A program made the translations under genes and the position numbers. The notes under the pieces were generated by a model, which was not told where the DNA came from, did no database searches, and saw nothing but the letters and a program-made list of their open reading frames with translations. From positions 248,001 through 312,000 of the forward strand of contig CAVYWS010000002.1 in the NCBI GenBank assembly GCA_963772265.1: DNA of 64,000 nt. Direction: 5' to 3'. Below, in pieces: positions 43,361 to 51,896 of the stretch. Within the stretch, counting starts at the first letter, position 1. Each line of letters begins with the position of its first letter. Source of the DNA: Mayfieldus sp963772265 (GTDB lineage Bacteria; Actinomycetota; Thermoleophilia; Solirubrobacterales; 70-9).

Positions 43361-43933
43361 GTGACCGAAGCGCCCCAAACTCCGGCACTGCAGTTCGAGG
43401 GCATCGATGAGGTGCTGGCAGCGCTGCGCGACCAGGGGCACAGGATCTCGACTCCTCGCCGCCTCGTGCTCGAGGCCCTGTTCGCGGCCGAGGGGCCGGT
43501 CTCGGCGCAATTCATCGCCGAGGGGCTGGATGGCAAGACGACGGCTCTGGACCGCACCTCGGTCTACCGAAACCTCGAGCAGCTCGAGGAGCTGGGGGTG
43601 GTGCGCCACGTCCACCTCGGCCATGGACCCAGCCTCTACCACCTGGTCGGGGCGGGCGAGAGGGAATATCTGGCCTGCGAACGCTGCGGCCGGGTGACCA
43701 GCGTCGACCCGGGCGAGCTCGACCCGGTGCGCAACCAGATCCGCAAGCGCTTCGGCTACGAGGCCCGCTTCAGTCATTTCCCAGTGGTCGGGCTCTGCCG
43801 CCGCTGCGCAAGCGGCGACTCAGATCAGGCGGGGGAACGGGTCGATCCCGGCGCGGGTGCCGAGCACCAGCACAGCCATGGCGACTACGTGCACTCGCAC
43901 CCGCATCCCCACGGGCCCTCTCACAGCCATTGA
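43361..43933 (+). CDS. Fur-family metalloregulator with His-rich tail, probably nickel-responsive
   Basis: 190 residues, GTG at 43361. Fur fold: winged helix (LRDQGHRISTPRRLVLEALF, TTALDRTSVYRNLEQLEELG), then HVHLGHGPSLYHLVGAGE (metal-site His) and CERCGRVTSVDPG with a second pair CRRC, the structural zinc site. The last 23 residues carry nine histidines (HQHSHGDYVHSHPHPHGPSH), a probable Ni-binding tail. Co-transcribed with the nickel permease, so a Nur-like repressor of nickel uptake is likely. A zinc or manganese role cannot be excluded. Confidence 0.9.
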   Translation: MTEAPQTPALQFEGIDEVLAALRDQGHRISTPRRLVLEALFAAEGPVSAQFIAEGLDGKTTALDRTSVYRNLEQLEELGVVRHVHLGHGPSLYHLVGAGEREYLACERCGRVTSVDPGELDPVRNQIRKRFGYEARFSHFPVVGLCRRCASGDSDQAGERVDPGAGAEHQHSHGDYVHSHPHPHGPSHSH

Positions 43934-43951
43934 GCAGCAGTCAGGCGGCGC

Positions 43952-44287
43952 TCACCACGTCGGCAGGCCTGTGCTGCGTGCCACCTTGCGGGCCCGCGCG
44001 GGGTCGATCTCACGCCCCGCGGGCTGCGAGCCCATCGCCCACGGATGAGGACCGATCGTCCCGTAGTGCTCGCGCAGAAAGGCCTTCAGCTCTCCACGGT
44101 GATCGGCGCAGGAGAAACGCGCGTGGCCATAGAGGCCCCGCCCGTGCCAGATCAACCAATGCCCCGGTTCGGCATCGACGTACTCGCCGAAGCGCGGGTC
44201 CATCAGCTCGCGCTCCAGGCTCGCCCTGGTCAGCTCGTCCGGCATCTCGCCGCAGGTCTCGCACCTGAAGATCAGCCGGACCGGCAT
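43952..44287 (-). CDS. Small CxxC protein at the end of the hydrogenase operon, unknown
   Basis: 111 residues. Its ATG overlaps the hypF stop by one base (TGATG), so it belongs to the hydrogenase operon. It starts MPVRLIFRCETCGEMPDELT with a CxxC, then WLIWHGRGLYGHARFSCADH with a C and two His: a possible zinc or iron site. The C-terminal REHYGTIGPHPWAMGSQPA looks well conserved in style. No family recognised; candidate maturation or electron-transfer factor. Confidence 0.75.
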   Translation of the reverse strand: MPVRLIFRCETCGEMPDELTRASLERELMDPRFGEYVDAEPGHWLIWHGRGLYGHARFSCADHRGELKAFLREHYGTIGPHPWAMGSQPAGREIDPARARKVARSTGLPTW

Positions 44288-46623
44288 CAGGGGCCAGGGT
44301 AGCGCTCGCGTGCGGCCGCTACCGCGAGCTGGCCGAAGGAGATACCGCCATCGTTCGGCGGCAGCCGCCGAGGAACCAGCACGCGAAGGCCGCGCCCCGC
44401 GAGCAGCTCGGCGCTTCGCTCGAGTAGGAGGCGGTTCTGGAAGACGCCGCCGGACAGCACCGCGGTCTCGACGCCGGCGGCGCCTGCCGCCTCGGCGCAG
44501 GCGGCCGCCGTAGCGATCGCGACCGCGTTGTGAAATCGCGCCGAGACGGCTGCGGGCGCGCTGCCGGATTCGAGGTCCCGGACCAGCTGCCGGACCGCCG
44601 GACCGGCATCGAGGATGATGGCGGCCCGTCCGTTGGCGCCTTCGCCGCCGCTGAGCGGCAGCTCGTAGGCGGAGCGCTCGCCGACCTCCGCCATCGCCTC
44701 CAGCTCGACCGCGGCCTGGCCCTCGTAGTTGACGCGGGGCGCCGCCCCGCAGAGCGCCCCCACGGCGTCGAACAGGCGCCCCATGCTGGTGGTCACGGGC
44801 GCCGCGGCTTCGTCCAGCCGCAGCCGACAGCAGTTGCGCCAGTCGCGGGGCTCGACCGCGGAGGCCAGCGCGGCGGGCAGCGCCGGCTCGTCGCTCTCCA
44901 GGGCCTCGGCAAGCCAGGCACAGGCCATCCTCCACGGCTCACGGATCGCCGCCTCCCCTCCCGGCATTCGCAGCGGGCGCAGAAAGCCGGCCCGCTCGAA
45001 ACCGTCCAGGCCGCCGATCAGAAGCTCGCCGCCCCAGACGCTGCCGTCGGTCCCGTAGCCGGTTCCGTCGAAGATCGCGCCCACGGCGGGGCCCTTCTCC
45101 CCGTGCTCGGCGAGGCAGGCGGCGAGATGCGCGTGATGGTGCTGGACGCCGACCGGCTCCACCCCCTCGCGCTCGAGCGCGTAGCGGGTCGAGAGGTAGT
45201 CGGGGTGGAGGTCGTGGGCGCAGACCCGTGGCTGCACCGCGAAGAGGCGCTCGAAGTGCTCGATGCCGGTCCGGAACGAGCTCAGCGTCTCGAGGTTCTT
45301 GAGGTCGCCGATGTGATGGCTGACCCAGGCGCGCTGCCCCTTGGCGACGCAGAAGGTGTTCTTCAGCTCGGCTCCGCAGGCGAGCGAGTGCCGCTCGCAC
45401 TCGAGCGGAAGCTCGAGTGCATCGGGCACGTAGCCGCGGGAGCGGCGAAGCAGCAGCGGTTGCCGGCCGCCGGCCGATTCGATGACCCGCAGGACCGAGT
45501 CGTCGGTTCGGGTCTCGATCGGGCGGTCGTGGACGAGGAAGAGGTCGGCTATTCCACGCAGCCGCATCAGCGCGTCGCCGTCGCGAAAGGCGATCGGCTC
45601 GTCGGAGAGGTTGCCGCTTGTCATCACAAGCGTCACCCCGGTGTCGGCCAGCAGCAGGTGATGAAGCGGCGAGTAAGGCAGCATCAGCCCGAGTTCCCTG
45701 GAAGCCGGAGCTACCGCGGCCGCCACCTCGGCGGTCGCGCGGCGCGGGGCGAGGACGACAGGGCGCCGGCGGCAGCTCAGCTCCGCCTCCTCCTCGCGGC
45801 CGAGCTCGACCAGGGCGCGGGCCGCGTCGAGGCCGGGCGCCATCAGCGCGAAAGGCTTGTCCTCGCGGTGCTTGCGAGAACGCAGCGCGCTCACCGCCTG
45901 CTCGTCGTCGGCGCGGCAGGCCAGGTGGTAGCCACCGAGGCCCTTGACGGCGACGATCGCGCCCTCGAGCAGCGCCGCGGCGGCGCCGGCCACCGCGTCC
46001 TCAGAGCCGCCGGGCGCTGTCGGGGCGCCGTCGCTGCCGAGAAGCGCGGCGGCCGGGCCGCAGCGGGGGCAGGCGTTGGGCTGGGCGTGGAAGCGCCGGT
46101 CCTGCGGATCCTCGTATTCGGCCCGGCACCGATCGCACATCTCGAAGCCCGCCATCGTGGTCAGCGGCCGGTCGTAGGGCACCCCGCGCACGATCGTGAA
46201 CCGGGGTCCGCAGTTGGTGCAGTTGATGAACGGGTAGCGGTGACGGCGGTCGCCGGGGTCGAACAGCTCGGCGAGGCAGTCCTCGCAGGTCGCCGCCTCG
46301 GGCGACACCGGTGCTGCCGGCTCGCCCCCGGCATCGCTCACGGTTATCTCGAAACCCGCCTCCCCGGTCGGCTCGAGCTCCTGCGGGGCAACCTGCTCCA
46401 CCTCGGCAAGGGGCGGCGCCTCGCTGCCCAGCGCCTCGAGGAAGCGCTCGACCGCGGCGCCGTCGCCCTCCACCTCCGCGAGGACCCCGACGCTGTCATT
46501 CAGCACCCAGCCGGCGAGGCCGAGGTCGTGGGCCAGCCGGTAGACGAAGGGCCGGAAGCCGACGCCCTGGACGGTGCCGGTGACCCGCACGCGCACCCGG
46601 CGGGAGGTCCCGGCTTCGCTCAC
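44287..46623 (-). CDS. hypF: Carbamoyltransferase HypF
   Basis: 778 residues, full length. Makes the cyanide ligands of the NiFe centre by passing a carbamoyl group to HypE. Domains in order: acylphosphatase (VTGTVQGVGFRPFVYRLAHD), two zinc fingers (CEDCLAEL, CTNCGPRFT, CDRCRAEYEDP, CPRCG), YrdC-like adenylation domain (VAVKGLGGYHLACRADD, LPYSPLHHLLL) and Kae1-like domain (QHHHAHLAACLAEHG, FDGTGYGTDGSVWGGELL). C-terminal VLSGGVFQNRLLLE is conserved. It starts 3 bases after the membrane-protein gene. Confidence 0.96.
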   Translation of the reverse strand: MSEAGTSRRVRVRVTGTVQGVGFRPFVYRLAHDLGLAGWVLNDSVGVLAEVEGDGAAVERFLEALGSEAPPLAEVEQVAPQELEPTGEAGFEITVSDAGGEPAAPVSPEAATCEDCLAELFDPGDRRHRYPFINCTNCGPRFTIVRGVPYDRPLTTMAGFEMCDRCRAEYEDPQDRRFHAQPNACPRCGPAAALLGSDGAPTAPGGSEDAVAGAAAALLEGAIVAVKGLGGYHLACRADDEQAVSALRSRKHREDKPFALMAPGLDAARALVELGREEEAELSCRRRPVVLAPRRATAEVAAAVAPASRELGLMLPYSPLHHLLLADTGVTLVMTSGNLSDEPIAFRDGDALMRLRGIADLFLVHDRPIETRTDDSVLRVIESAGGRQPLLLRRSRGYVPDALELPLECERHSLACGAELKNTFCVAKGQRAWVSHHIGDLKNLETLSSFRTGIEHFERLFAVQPRVCAHDLHPDYLSTRYALEREGVEPVGVQHHHAHLAACLAEHGEKGPAVGAIFDGTGYGTDGSVWGGELLIGGLDGFERAGFLRPLRMPGGEAAIREPWRMACAWLAEALESDEPALPAALASAVEPRDWRNCCRLRLDEAAAPVTTSMGRLFDAVGALCGAAPRVNYEGQAAVELEAMAEVGERSAYELPLSGGEGANGRAAIILDAGPAVRQLVRDLESGSAPAAVSARFHNAVAIATAAACAEAAGAAGVETAVLSGGVFQNRLLLERSAELLAGRGLRVLVPRRLPPNDGGISFGQLAVAAARERYPGP

Positions 46624-46626
46624 CGG

Positions 46627-47103
46627 CTACTCCCGGGGGTGGGCTCTGAACTCGGACAGCACCAGGCCATAGAGCAGATGATCCACCGCCAGGGCGGTGC
46701 GCTCCGCGATGCGCAGCTGCGCGGCCTGCTCGAGGCCCAGCGCCGGCGCGATGCCGGCTTCGAAACCGAGCCAGACCGCGATCCCGTAGGCGGGGCCGGC
46801 CCAGGCCCGGCGCCTCAGTGCGTCGGGGAGGGCGGCGAAGACCGCCCCGCCGACCGCTCCATAGCCCCAGTGAGCGAGCTCGATCGTGCTGCGGCGCCGC
46901 TTGCGGGGAATCCGGCGGATCAGCCCGCGGGCCCGCTGTCTGAGAATCGCCTTCGGGGGCTCCTCCTCGACCAGGCCCACGTCGAGGGTGAAGGCGCGCA
47001 TGCCGGTCATCGCCATCGCGGCGATCGCACCGCGCAGCGCGCCGTGGAGGATCTCGCCGACCCCCCGATCACGGTCCCCGGCCGCTTCCCCGGCCGCGCT
47101 CAC
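46627..47103 (-). CDS. Multipass membrane protein in the hydrogenase operon, unknown
   Basis: 158 residues. After ILHGALRGAIAAMAMTGMRA (first membrane segment) come a charged cytosolic loop (RQRARGLIRRIPRKRRRS), then AHWGYGAVGGAVFAALPDAL, YGIAVWLGFEAGIAPALGLE and a last helix. The pattern, with G-x-x-A-x-x-x-M-T near the start, recalls YagU/DUF1440-like proteins, but I am unsure. It overlaps the SIS-gene stop by 4 bases. A membrane partner for the hydrogenase or its electron carrier is possible; no direct evidence. Confidence 0.7.
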   Translation of the reverse strand: MSAAGEAAGDRDRGVGEILHGALRGAIAAMAMTGMRAFTLDVGLVEEEPPKAILRQRARGLIRRIPRKRRRSTIELAHWGYGAVGGAVFAALPDALRRRAWAGPAYGIAVWLGFEAGIAPALGLEQAAQLRIAERTALAVDHLLYGLVLSEFRAHPRE

Positions 47104-48338
47104 GGCTGCCCCAGCTCGACCAGCTCGCGCAGCACGTGCCAGGCGCTCGCCTGTGCCTCCTGGATTCGCGGAATGTGCTGGGAGCGGGTCACGACAACGT
47201 AATCGGCGAGGGCTTCCTCGGCTACCCGCCCCCCGTCGTAGCCAACCATCGCCACGCTGACCATCTCGCGCCTGCGGGCCTCGGCCAGGGCTTCGATCAT
47301 GTTCGCCGAGTTGCCGCTCGTCGAGAGGGCCAGCAACGAATCTCCGGGCCGCCCGTAGGCGATCACCTGGCGCTGGAAGATCGCCTCGATGCCGATGTCG
47401 TTGCCGACCGCGGTGATGATCGCGGTGTCCTCGGTGAGGTCGATCGCCCGCCGAGCAACCCAGGAGCTTCGGCCAGGCGGCGGATAGCGCAGGTCGGCGA
47501 CGGCGTCCATCGCGTCTGTCGCCGAGCCCCCGTTGCCGAGCGCAAGCAGCTTGCCGCCCGCGTCGAAGCTTCGCCGCAACGCCTTCGCTGCCCCGAGCAG
47601 CGTTGGGGCCCCTTCGCCCAAGGTCTGTTCGCGCAGCTTGCCCACCTCCTGGGCCTTCATCAGCACCGAGGCGCGGACATCGGCAAGGACCGCATCGAGA
47701 TCATGCTCGGACTCCGAGAGAAACGGATAGAGGAAGCTGGAGGCACCGGTGTCGTGGACTGGGCCCGCATCGCGGCCCTGCAGCAACCCACGGTGCTCGA
47801 AGAAGACGTGGACCAGCTCCCAGAGAACGTGGTAGAGGGTCTCGGCCAGCTCCTGGCGCACGAGCGGGTCCTCGTCGGGCGGCGGGAACTCCCATTCCGC
47901 TCCGGCGGCCTCGAAGGCGATCGTCAGACAGCCGCGATCGGACGCCCTCGCGATCCCGTCCCTGACTTCGTCTCCGCCTTCATCGCCCGCGCCGAAGGCG
48001 ATCGCGATGTCATCGGGCTCGGCCACGAGGTCGACCTGGTCAGCCAGGGGGCCTCCCTCGCGCGAGAGCCCGATCGCCGGCAGCGCCCGCTTTCCGACGA
48101 TCACCGGATGAACGAACTCGACGGTCACGTGGCGCACGTCGGTCCGGGCCGCGGGCGAGATGCCGAGCGCCACCAGGCGGCCGCCGCGTGAGAAGCGCTC
48201 GGCCATCCGGTGGCAGAGCTGCGCCACCCGCTCCGCCTCGGACTCGAAGAATCGGCTGTTCGCCGCGCTGCGCCGCTGCAGCAGGCCGTCGATGCGCTCA
48301 GAGGCCGGCGGCCCCGTCGCCTGCTCGCGCACGCTCAT
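47100..48338 (-). CDS. Protein with two SIS (GmhA-like) domains
   Basis: 412 residues. The second SIS domain is canonical (GKLLALGNGGSATDAMDAVA, DSLLALSTSGNSANMIEALA), like sedoheptulose-7-phosphate isomerase GmhA. The first (SRGGRLVALGISPAARTDVR, PDDIAIAFGAGDEGGDEV) keeps the fold but has lost the Ser-rich loops, so it is probably inactive. No heptose-LPS pathway would be expected here. It lies inside the hydrogenase operon between hypB and a membrane protein, a position I recall from other actinobacterial hydrogenase clusters; its role there is unknown. Start ATG 48338, 54 bases after hypB ends on the transcript. Confidence 0.85.
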   Translation of the reverse strand: MSVREQATGPPASERIDGLLQRRSAANSRFFESEAERVAQLCHRMAERFSRGGRLVALGISPAARTDVRHVTVEFVHPVIVGKRALPAIGLSREGGPLADQVDLVAEPDDIAIAFGAGDEGGDEVRDGIARASDRGCLTIAFEAAGAEWEFPPPDEDPLVRQELAETLYHVLWELVHVFFEHRGLLQGRDAGPVHDTGASSFLYPFLSESEHDLDAVLADVRASVLMKAQEVGKLREQTLGEGAPTLLGAAKALRRSFDAGGKLLALGNGGSATDAMDAVADLRYPPPGRSSWVARRAIDLTEDTAIITAVGNDIGIEAIFQRQVIAYGRPGDSLLALSTSGNSANMIEALAEARRREMVSVAMVGYDGGRVAEEALADYVVVTRSQHIPRIQEAQASAWHVLRELVELGQP

Positions 48339-48392
48339 GGAACCGGGGCTCGCGCTCCGCCCACCGTCACGCCCCTTTTCTCAGTCTCGCGC

Positions 48393-49073
48393 TCACAGCG
48401 CCGCCGACTCGCGTGCTCCCACGCGCTGCAGCCACTCGCCGAACGCCTCACAGCCATCCCCGCTGCGGGCGCTGAGCAGCATCGTCTCGGCGACCGGGTT
48501 GACCTGTTCGACGTTGGCGAGGAGTTGGTCGACGTCGAAGTCGAGATGCGGCAGCAGATCGATCTTGTTGACGACGACGAGATCGCAGGTGCGGAACATC
48601 AGCGGATACTTCAGCGGCTTGTCCTCACCCTCGGTCACCGAGCAGACCATCGCCCGCGCATCTTCACCGACCCGGAACTCGGCCGGGCAGACGAGGTTGC
48701 CGACGTTCTCGATCACCAGCAGGTCGATCTCGTCGAGCGGCAGGGAGGGGATCGCCGAGCGGACCATGTTGGCGTCGAGATGGCACTCGCCGCCGAAGCC
48801 CGGATCGGTGTTGAGCTGGGTCACCGGCACGTGCAGCTGGGCGAGCCGGTCGGAGTCGAAGCTGCCCTGAACGTCTCCCTCGAGCACACCGGGCCGCAGG
48901 TCGCCGAGATCGTCGAGGACCCGCTCCAACAGCGTCGTCTTTCCGGCGCCGGGAGCGCTCATCAGGTTCACCACCCGCATCCCGGCGTGGTCGAAGTCAT
49001 GGCGGTTGGCCTCCGCGATCGTCGCGTTGGCGTCAAGCGCGTCCTCGGCGACCCTCACCTTCGTGCGATGCAT
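48393..49073 (-). CDS. hypB: Hydrogenase nickel incorporation GTPase HypB
   Basis: 226 residues from ATG 49073. GTPase that loads nickel with HypA. P-loop VNLMSAPGAGKTTLLERVL; GECHLDANMVRSAIPSL; IDLLVIENVGNLVCPAEF with the family C-P motif that binds metal; VVNKIDLLPHLDFD; and C-terminal LLSARSGDGCEAFGEWL. It lacks the His-rich N-terminus of some HypB proteins, so nickel storage may fall to the Fur-type protein tail or elsewhere. Overlaps hypA by 19 bases. Confidence 0.96.
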   Translation of the reverse strand: MHRTKVRVAEDALDANATIAEANRHDFDHAGMRVVNLMSAPGAGKTTLLERVLDDLGDLRPGVLEGDVQGSFDSDRLAQLHVPVTQLNTDPGFGGECHLDANMVRSAIPSLPLDEIDLLVIENVGNLVCPAEFRVGEDARAMVCSVTEGEDKPLKYPLMFRTCDLVVVNKIDLLPHLDFDVDQLLANVEQVNPVAETMLLSARSGDGCEAFGEWLQRVGARESAAL

Positions 49074-49432
49074 TCGGCGTCCTCCTTCGACTCCGTGGTT
49101 TGCTCGACGTCGATCGAATCGACCTCGAATTCGGTCCCGCTCAGCACCTCGACCTCGGCCCTGGCGCACTCGGCGCAGCGAAAGTCGGCGAACTCCGGCT
49201 CCCATTCCCGCCCGCACGAACGGCATCGGAGCCGCGCCGGCACGATCTCCATCTCCAGCTCCGCGCCCTCGGCCGCGGTGTCGCGGCTGACGATCTCGAA
49301 GTAGAAGGTCAGCGACTCGGGGACCACCTGGCGCATCGTCCCGATCGTCAGCTGCACGGCGCTCACCTTGCGCCCGTCAGCGTGGCGCAGCACCGTCTCG
49401 AGAATGCCGTTGGAAAGCGAGAGCTCGTGCAC
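49055..49432 (-). CDS. hypA: Hydrogenase nickel metallochaperone HypA
   Basis: 125 residues from the GTG at 49432, set by the family start (V)-H-E-L-S-L, where His2 binds nickel. Structural zinc site: RCRSCGREW and FRCAECARAE. The middle VSAVQLTIGTMRQVVPESLT is the conserved core. Delivers Ni2+ to the large subunit with HypB. It lies one base after the protease gene. Confidence 0.95.
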   Translation of the reverse strand: MHELSLSNGILETVLRHADGRKVSAVQLTIGTMRQVVPESLTFYFEIVSRDTAAEGAELEMEIVPARLRCRSCGREWEPEFADFRCAECARAEVEVLSGTEFEVDSIDVEQTTESKEDAECIARR

Positions 49433-49433
49433 G

Positions 49434-49979
49434 TCAGCCTTCCCCGGCCGCCTCGGCGTAGGCCTCGTCGGTTCGCAGCTCGGCGATCTGCTCGAGCACG
49501 ACCGCGACTGCGCGGTCGAGCGCAGCAGCGACCTTGGGCGAGAGCTCCATACCCATCTCCTCGACCGACGCCGGCTCGCAGGCAACGACGACGACCTTTC
49601 CTGGCCAGCCGCCGACCGTCTTCACGAACCGCAGCACGGTCTGCGGGTCCATCCCGTGCGGGTTGATCGCCTCGCCGTCCTCGATTCCCGCCTCGATCTC
49701 GGACTCGTCGGGCTCCAGCACATAGAGGGTCCCGGGCTCGCCACCCTGGCGGCTGACGTCGATCAGGACCATCGCGTCGTAGCCCCGCATCACCTCGTAG
49801 GCGAGGTCGAGGCCGCCGGTGCCGAAGTCCAGCACCGTGACACCCGACGGAAGCTCGCCCGCCAGCAGCCGCTCGGCGACCTTGCCCCCGAAGCCGTCGT
49901 CCTGCAGAAAAGCGTTGCCGACCCCAGCGACAAGGATCTGCTTCTCGCGTTCGCGCTGCGGCAGCTCACCCACGCTCAT
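49434..49979 (-). CDS. Hydrogenase maturation endopeptidase (HyaD/HoxM type)
   Basis: 181 residues. Cleaves the C-terminal peptide of the large subunit after nickel insertion. Motifs: ILVAGVGNAFLQDDGFGGKV with the N-x-F-x-x-D-D nickel-binding loop (Asp), VTVLDFGTGGLDLAYEVM (Asp), AMVLIDVSRQGGEPGTLYVL and NPHGMDPQTVLRFVKTVGG with its His. The substrate HhyL ends in a 19-residue peptide after H573. Overlaps the upstream gene by 4 bases. Confidence 0.93.
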   Translation of the reverse strand: MSVGELPQREREKQILVAGVGNAFLQDDGFGGKVAERLLAGELPSGVTVLDFGTGGLDLAYEVMRGYDAMVLIDVSRQGGEPGTLYVLEPDESEIEAGIEDGEAINPHGMDPQTVLRFVKTVGGWPGKVVVVACEPASVEEMGMELSPKVAAALDRAVAVVLEQIAELRTDEAYAEAAGEG

Positions 49980-51151
49980 TGCAACTCCACCTCCTCGGGC
50001 TTGAAGTACATGAAGCGCCCCGTGTCACGCAGCAGCGCCTGGCCGGGGTCGCCATCGACCGTGACACCGATGTGGACCCCGTCCTCGAAGTCGACGAAGA
50101 GGCGCTCGACGGTCGCCGTCCGGCCCTCGAGCAGCGAGTCGATCGGATCGCGGCCGGGCTCGGGGCGCAGCAGGACCGTCGATCCGATCCGCAGGGTGAC
50201 GCCGTCAACGGTCACCTGCTGCTCGCCCGGCACCGCCCCGGTGCCGCCGGGGATCATCTCGGGCCGAACCTCCTCGAGGCGGCCGTGCAGGGCCAGGATC
50301 TGCTCCGGGCTGGCGGTCTCCGCACGCTCGATCATCTCGCGCACGGCGGGGTCCTGGCCCTCGATCTGCTCGCGCTCGGCGTCGCTGAGCGTCTTCACGT
50401 GCAGCAGCAGCGCCTCCTCGATCTCGGTGTTGTCGAAGAGGTTGCCGAGGCTCTCCGGCGCGAGCCGGGGATGGTCGGGGAGGAAGATCGCAGCACCCAC
50501 CACCGCATCGTCCTCAGGCCCGGCGAGGAAGGGCCAGGTGTTGACGTTCTCGCAGCCGGCCACGGCCTCCGCGTGCGGCCCGCTGTCCTGCAGGGGGGAG
50601 ACGAACCGCCCCCCGGATGCGCGCAGGATCGCGTGGGTCGAGAGCATGCTCGAGCGCAGCGCCGTCGGCCGGTCCGCCCGCGCCGCGGCCTCCGCCAGCT
50701 CGCTTGTGTTGTGCAGGCAGATCGACACCCGGGCGACTTCCGGCTCCAGCATCTCGGCCCGCAGCTTCACCCTGCCCTGAAGCGGCGGCCCGCCGCCCTC
50801 GGACTCGAAGCTGAACTGGCTGCCGACCGCAACGGCGGCCAGCTCGGCGAGCGACGGCGCCCGCAGCTCGATGCGCCGCTCGGCCCCCCGGTGCCCTTCG
50901 CCGGCAGCCTGCAGGAAGCGGAAGGTCCCGGTCAGCTCGGCGCCGGGCTCGGCACGAAGGATGCACTGGACGCGCAGCATCGCGTGGGTGTGGGGGCTCT
51001 GAGCGGCGTATGCGGGCGGATAGACGATTCCGAACGGAGTCGGCGTCGCGTTCTTGGCCGCTCCCGGGGTGTACGGATAGAGCGCGTAGCCCTCGTAGAG
51101 CAGCGTGTCGACGAGGCGCTCCAGCGGGTCGGCGGTTTGCTCAGCGCTCAT
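49976..51151 (-). CDS. Unknown 391-residue protein of the hydrogenase operon
   Basis: 391 residues, no signal peptide or membrane segment. N-terminal LYEGYALYPYTPGAAKNATP, then FGIVYPPAYAAQSPHTHAM, a beta-rich middle with ARVSICLHNTSELAEAAARA and STHAILRASGGRFVSPLQD, VVGAAIFLPDHPRLAPES, an acidic helical part and a C-terminal beta domain (STVLLRPEPGRDPIDSLLEG, FEDGVHIGVTVDGDPGQAL). Overlaps DUF6084 by 11 bases and the protease by 4, so translation is coupled. No enzyme motif seen; I recall comparable proteins next to DUF5947/DUF6084 in other actinobacterial hydrogenase clusters. Confidence 0.85.
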   Translation of the reverse strand: MSAEQTADPLERLVDTLLYEGYALYPYTPGAAKNATPTPFGIVYPPAYAAQSPHTHAMLRVQCILRAEPGAELTGTFRFLQAAGEGHRGAERRIELRAPSLAELAAVAVGSQFSFESEGGGPPLQGRVKLRAEMLEPEVARVSICLHNTSELAEAAARADRPTALRSSMLSTHAILRASGGRFVSPLQDSGPHAEAVAGCENVNTWPFLAGPEDDAVVGAAIFLPDHPRLAPESLGNLFDNTEIEEALLLHVKTLSDAEREQIEGQDPAVREMIERAETASPEQILALHGRLEEVRPEMIPGGTGAVPGEQQVTVDGVTLRIGSTVLLRPEPGRDPIDSLLEGRTATVERLFVDFEDGVHIGVTVDGDPGQALLRDTGRFMYFKPEEVELQ

Positions 51152-51896
51152 CCGCAGCCTCCTGATCCAGCTCCAGCAGACGCTCGACCGCGACGTCGAA
51201 GGTCGGCAGCCCCCGCTCCGCCTTGAAGCGGCGCAGGGCGTCGATCGTCTGCGTGTGCAGCGGGACCCAGCCGCGGAACGGATAGTGGAGCTCGATCATC
51301 CGCTTCCAGGCCTCGACCGGCATCCGGAAGCTCGCCGAGAGGTCCCAGGGGATCTGCACGATCTGGAGCCGGTCGCCATCGCCCTGGTAGTAGACGTTGC
51401 CGTTGAAGTGGAATGCGAGCGGCGCCTCGCCATCCACCAGCGCGTGGAAGTACTTCGTCGCCGCTACCTCGAGGTCGTAGGTGCAGGGCACCTCGATTCC
51501 ATGGCTGGTGGAGCCGCTGAAGGCGGGGATCAGAGCGTCGACCCTGGTCCAATGCATGCTGCGAACCGGGGCGCCGACCCGGCCGGTCTCACCGAGCAGC
51601 TCCACCAGTCGCTCGCGGGTCTCCTCGTCGTAGCGCCGCTCCGCCAACTCGATCTCGATGCTCGTCGCCAGCGCGATCGCGAAGATCTGGCGGCCGCTGC
51701 CCTCGCTGACCTCGAGCCTGAAGCGCAGCGTCGGCGCGGCGGCGTTCGGAGCCGGCTCGACGGCCGAGATCTCGAAGGTCAGGTCCGGGACTTCCGGCCC
51801 GAGGCCCTTCGACTGGCGCCCGTTGGTCCCCGGCTCAGCGGCCGAGACCGGCGGGTCAGCGCCGGGCTCCGCGCCCCTCGCTTCCGGCTCGTTCAT
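51141..51896 (-). CDS. DUF6084 family protein of the hydrogenase operon
   Basis: 251 residues from ATG 51896. The family opening VPDLTFEISAVEPAPNAAAP lies after a 45-residue acidic leader, followed by LRFRLEVSEGSGRQIFAIAL, MHWTRVDALIPAFSGSTS, VPCTYDLEVAATKYFHALVD and VQIPWDLSASFRMPVEAWK. All beta-rich, no transmembrane segment. DUF6084 occurs with DUF5947 in actinobacterial group 1h hydrogenase clusters as far as I recall. Perhaps a structural or maturation subunit; function unproven. Confidence 0.85.
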   Translation of the reverse strand: MNEPEARGAEPGADPPVSAAEPGTNGRQSKGLGPEVPDLTFEISAVEPAPNAAAPTLRFRLEVSEGSGRQIFAIALATSIEIELAERRYDEETRERLVELLGETGRVGAPVRSMHWTRVDALIPAFSGSTSHGIEVPCTYDLEVAATKYFHALVDGEAPLAFHFNGNVYYQGDGDRLQIVQIPWDLSASFRMPVEAWKRMIELHYPFRGWVPLHTQTIDALRRFKAERGLPTFDVAVERLLELDQEAADER

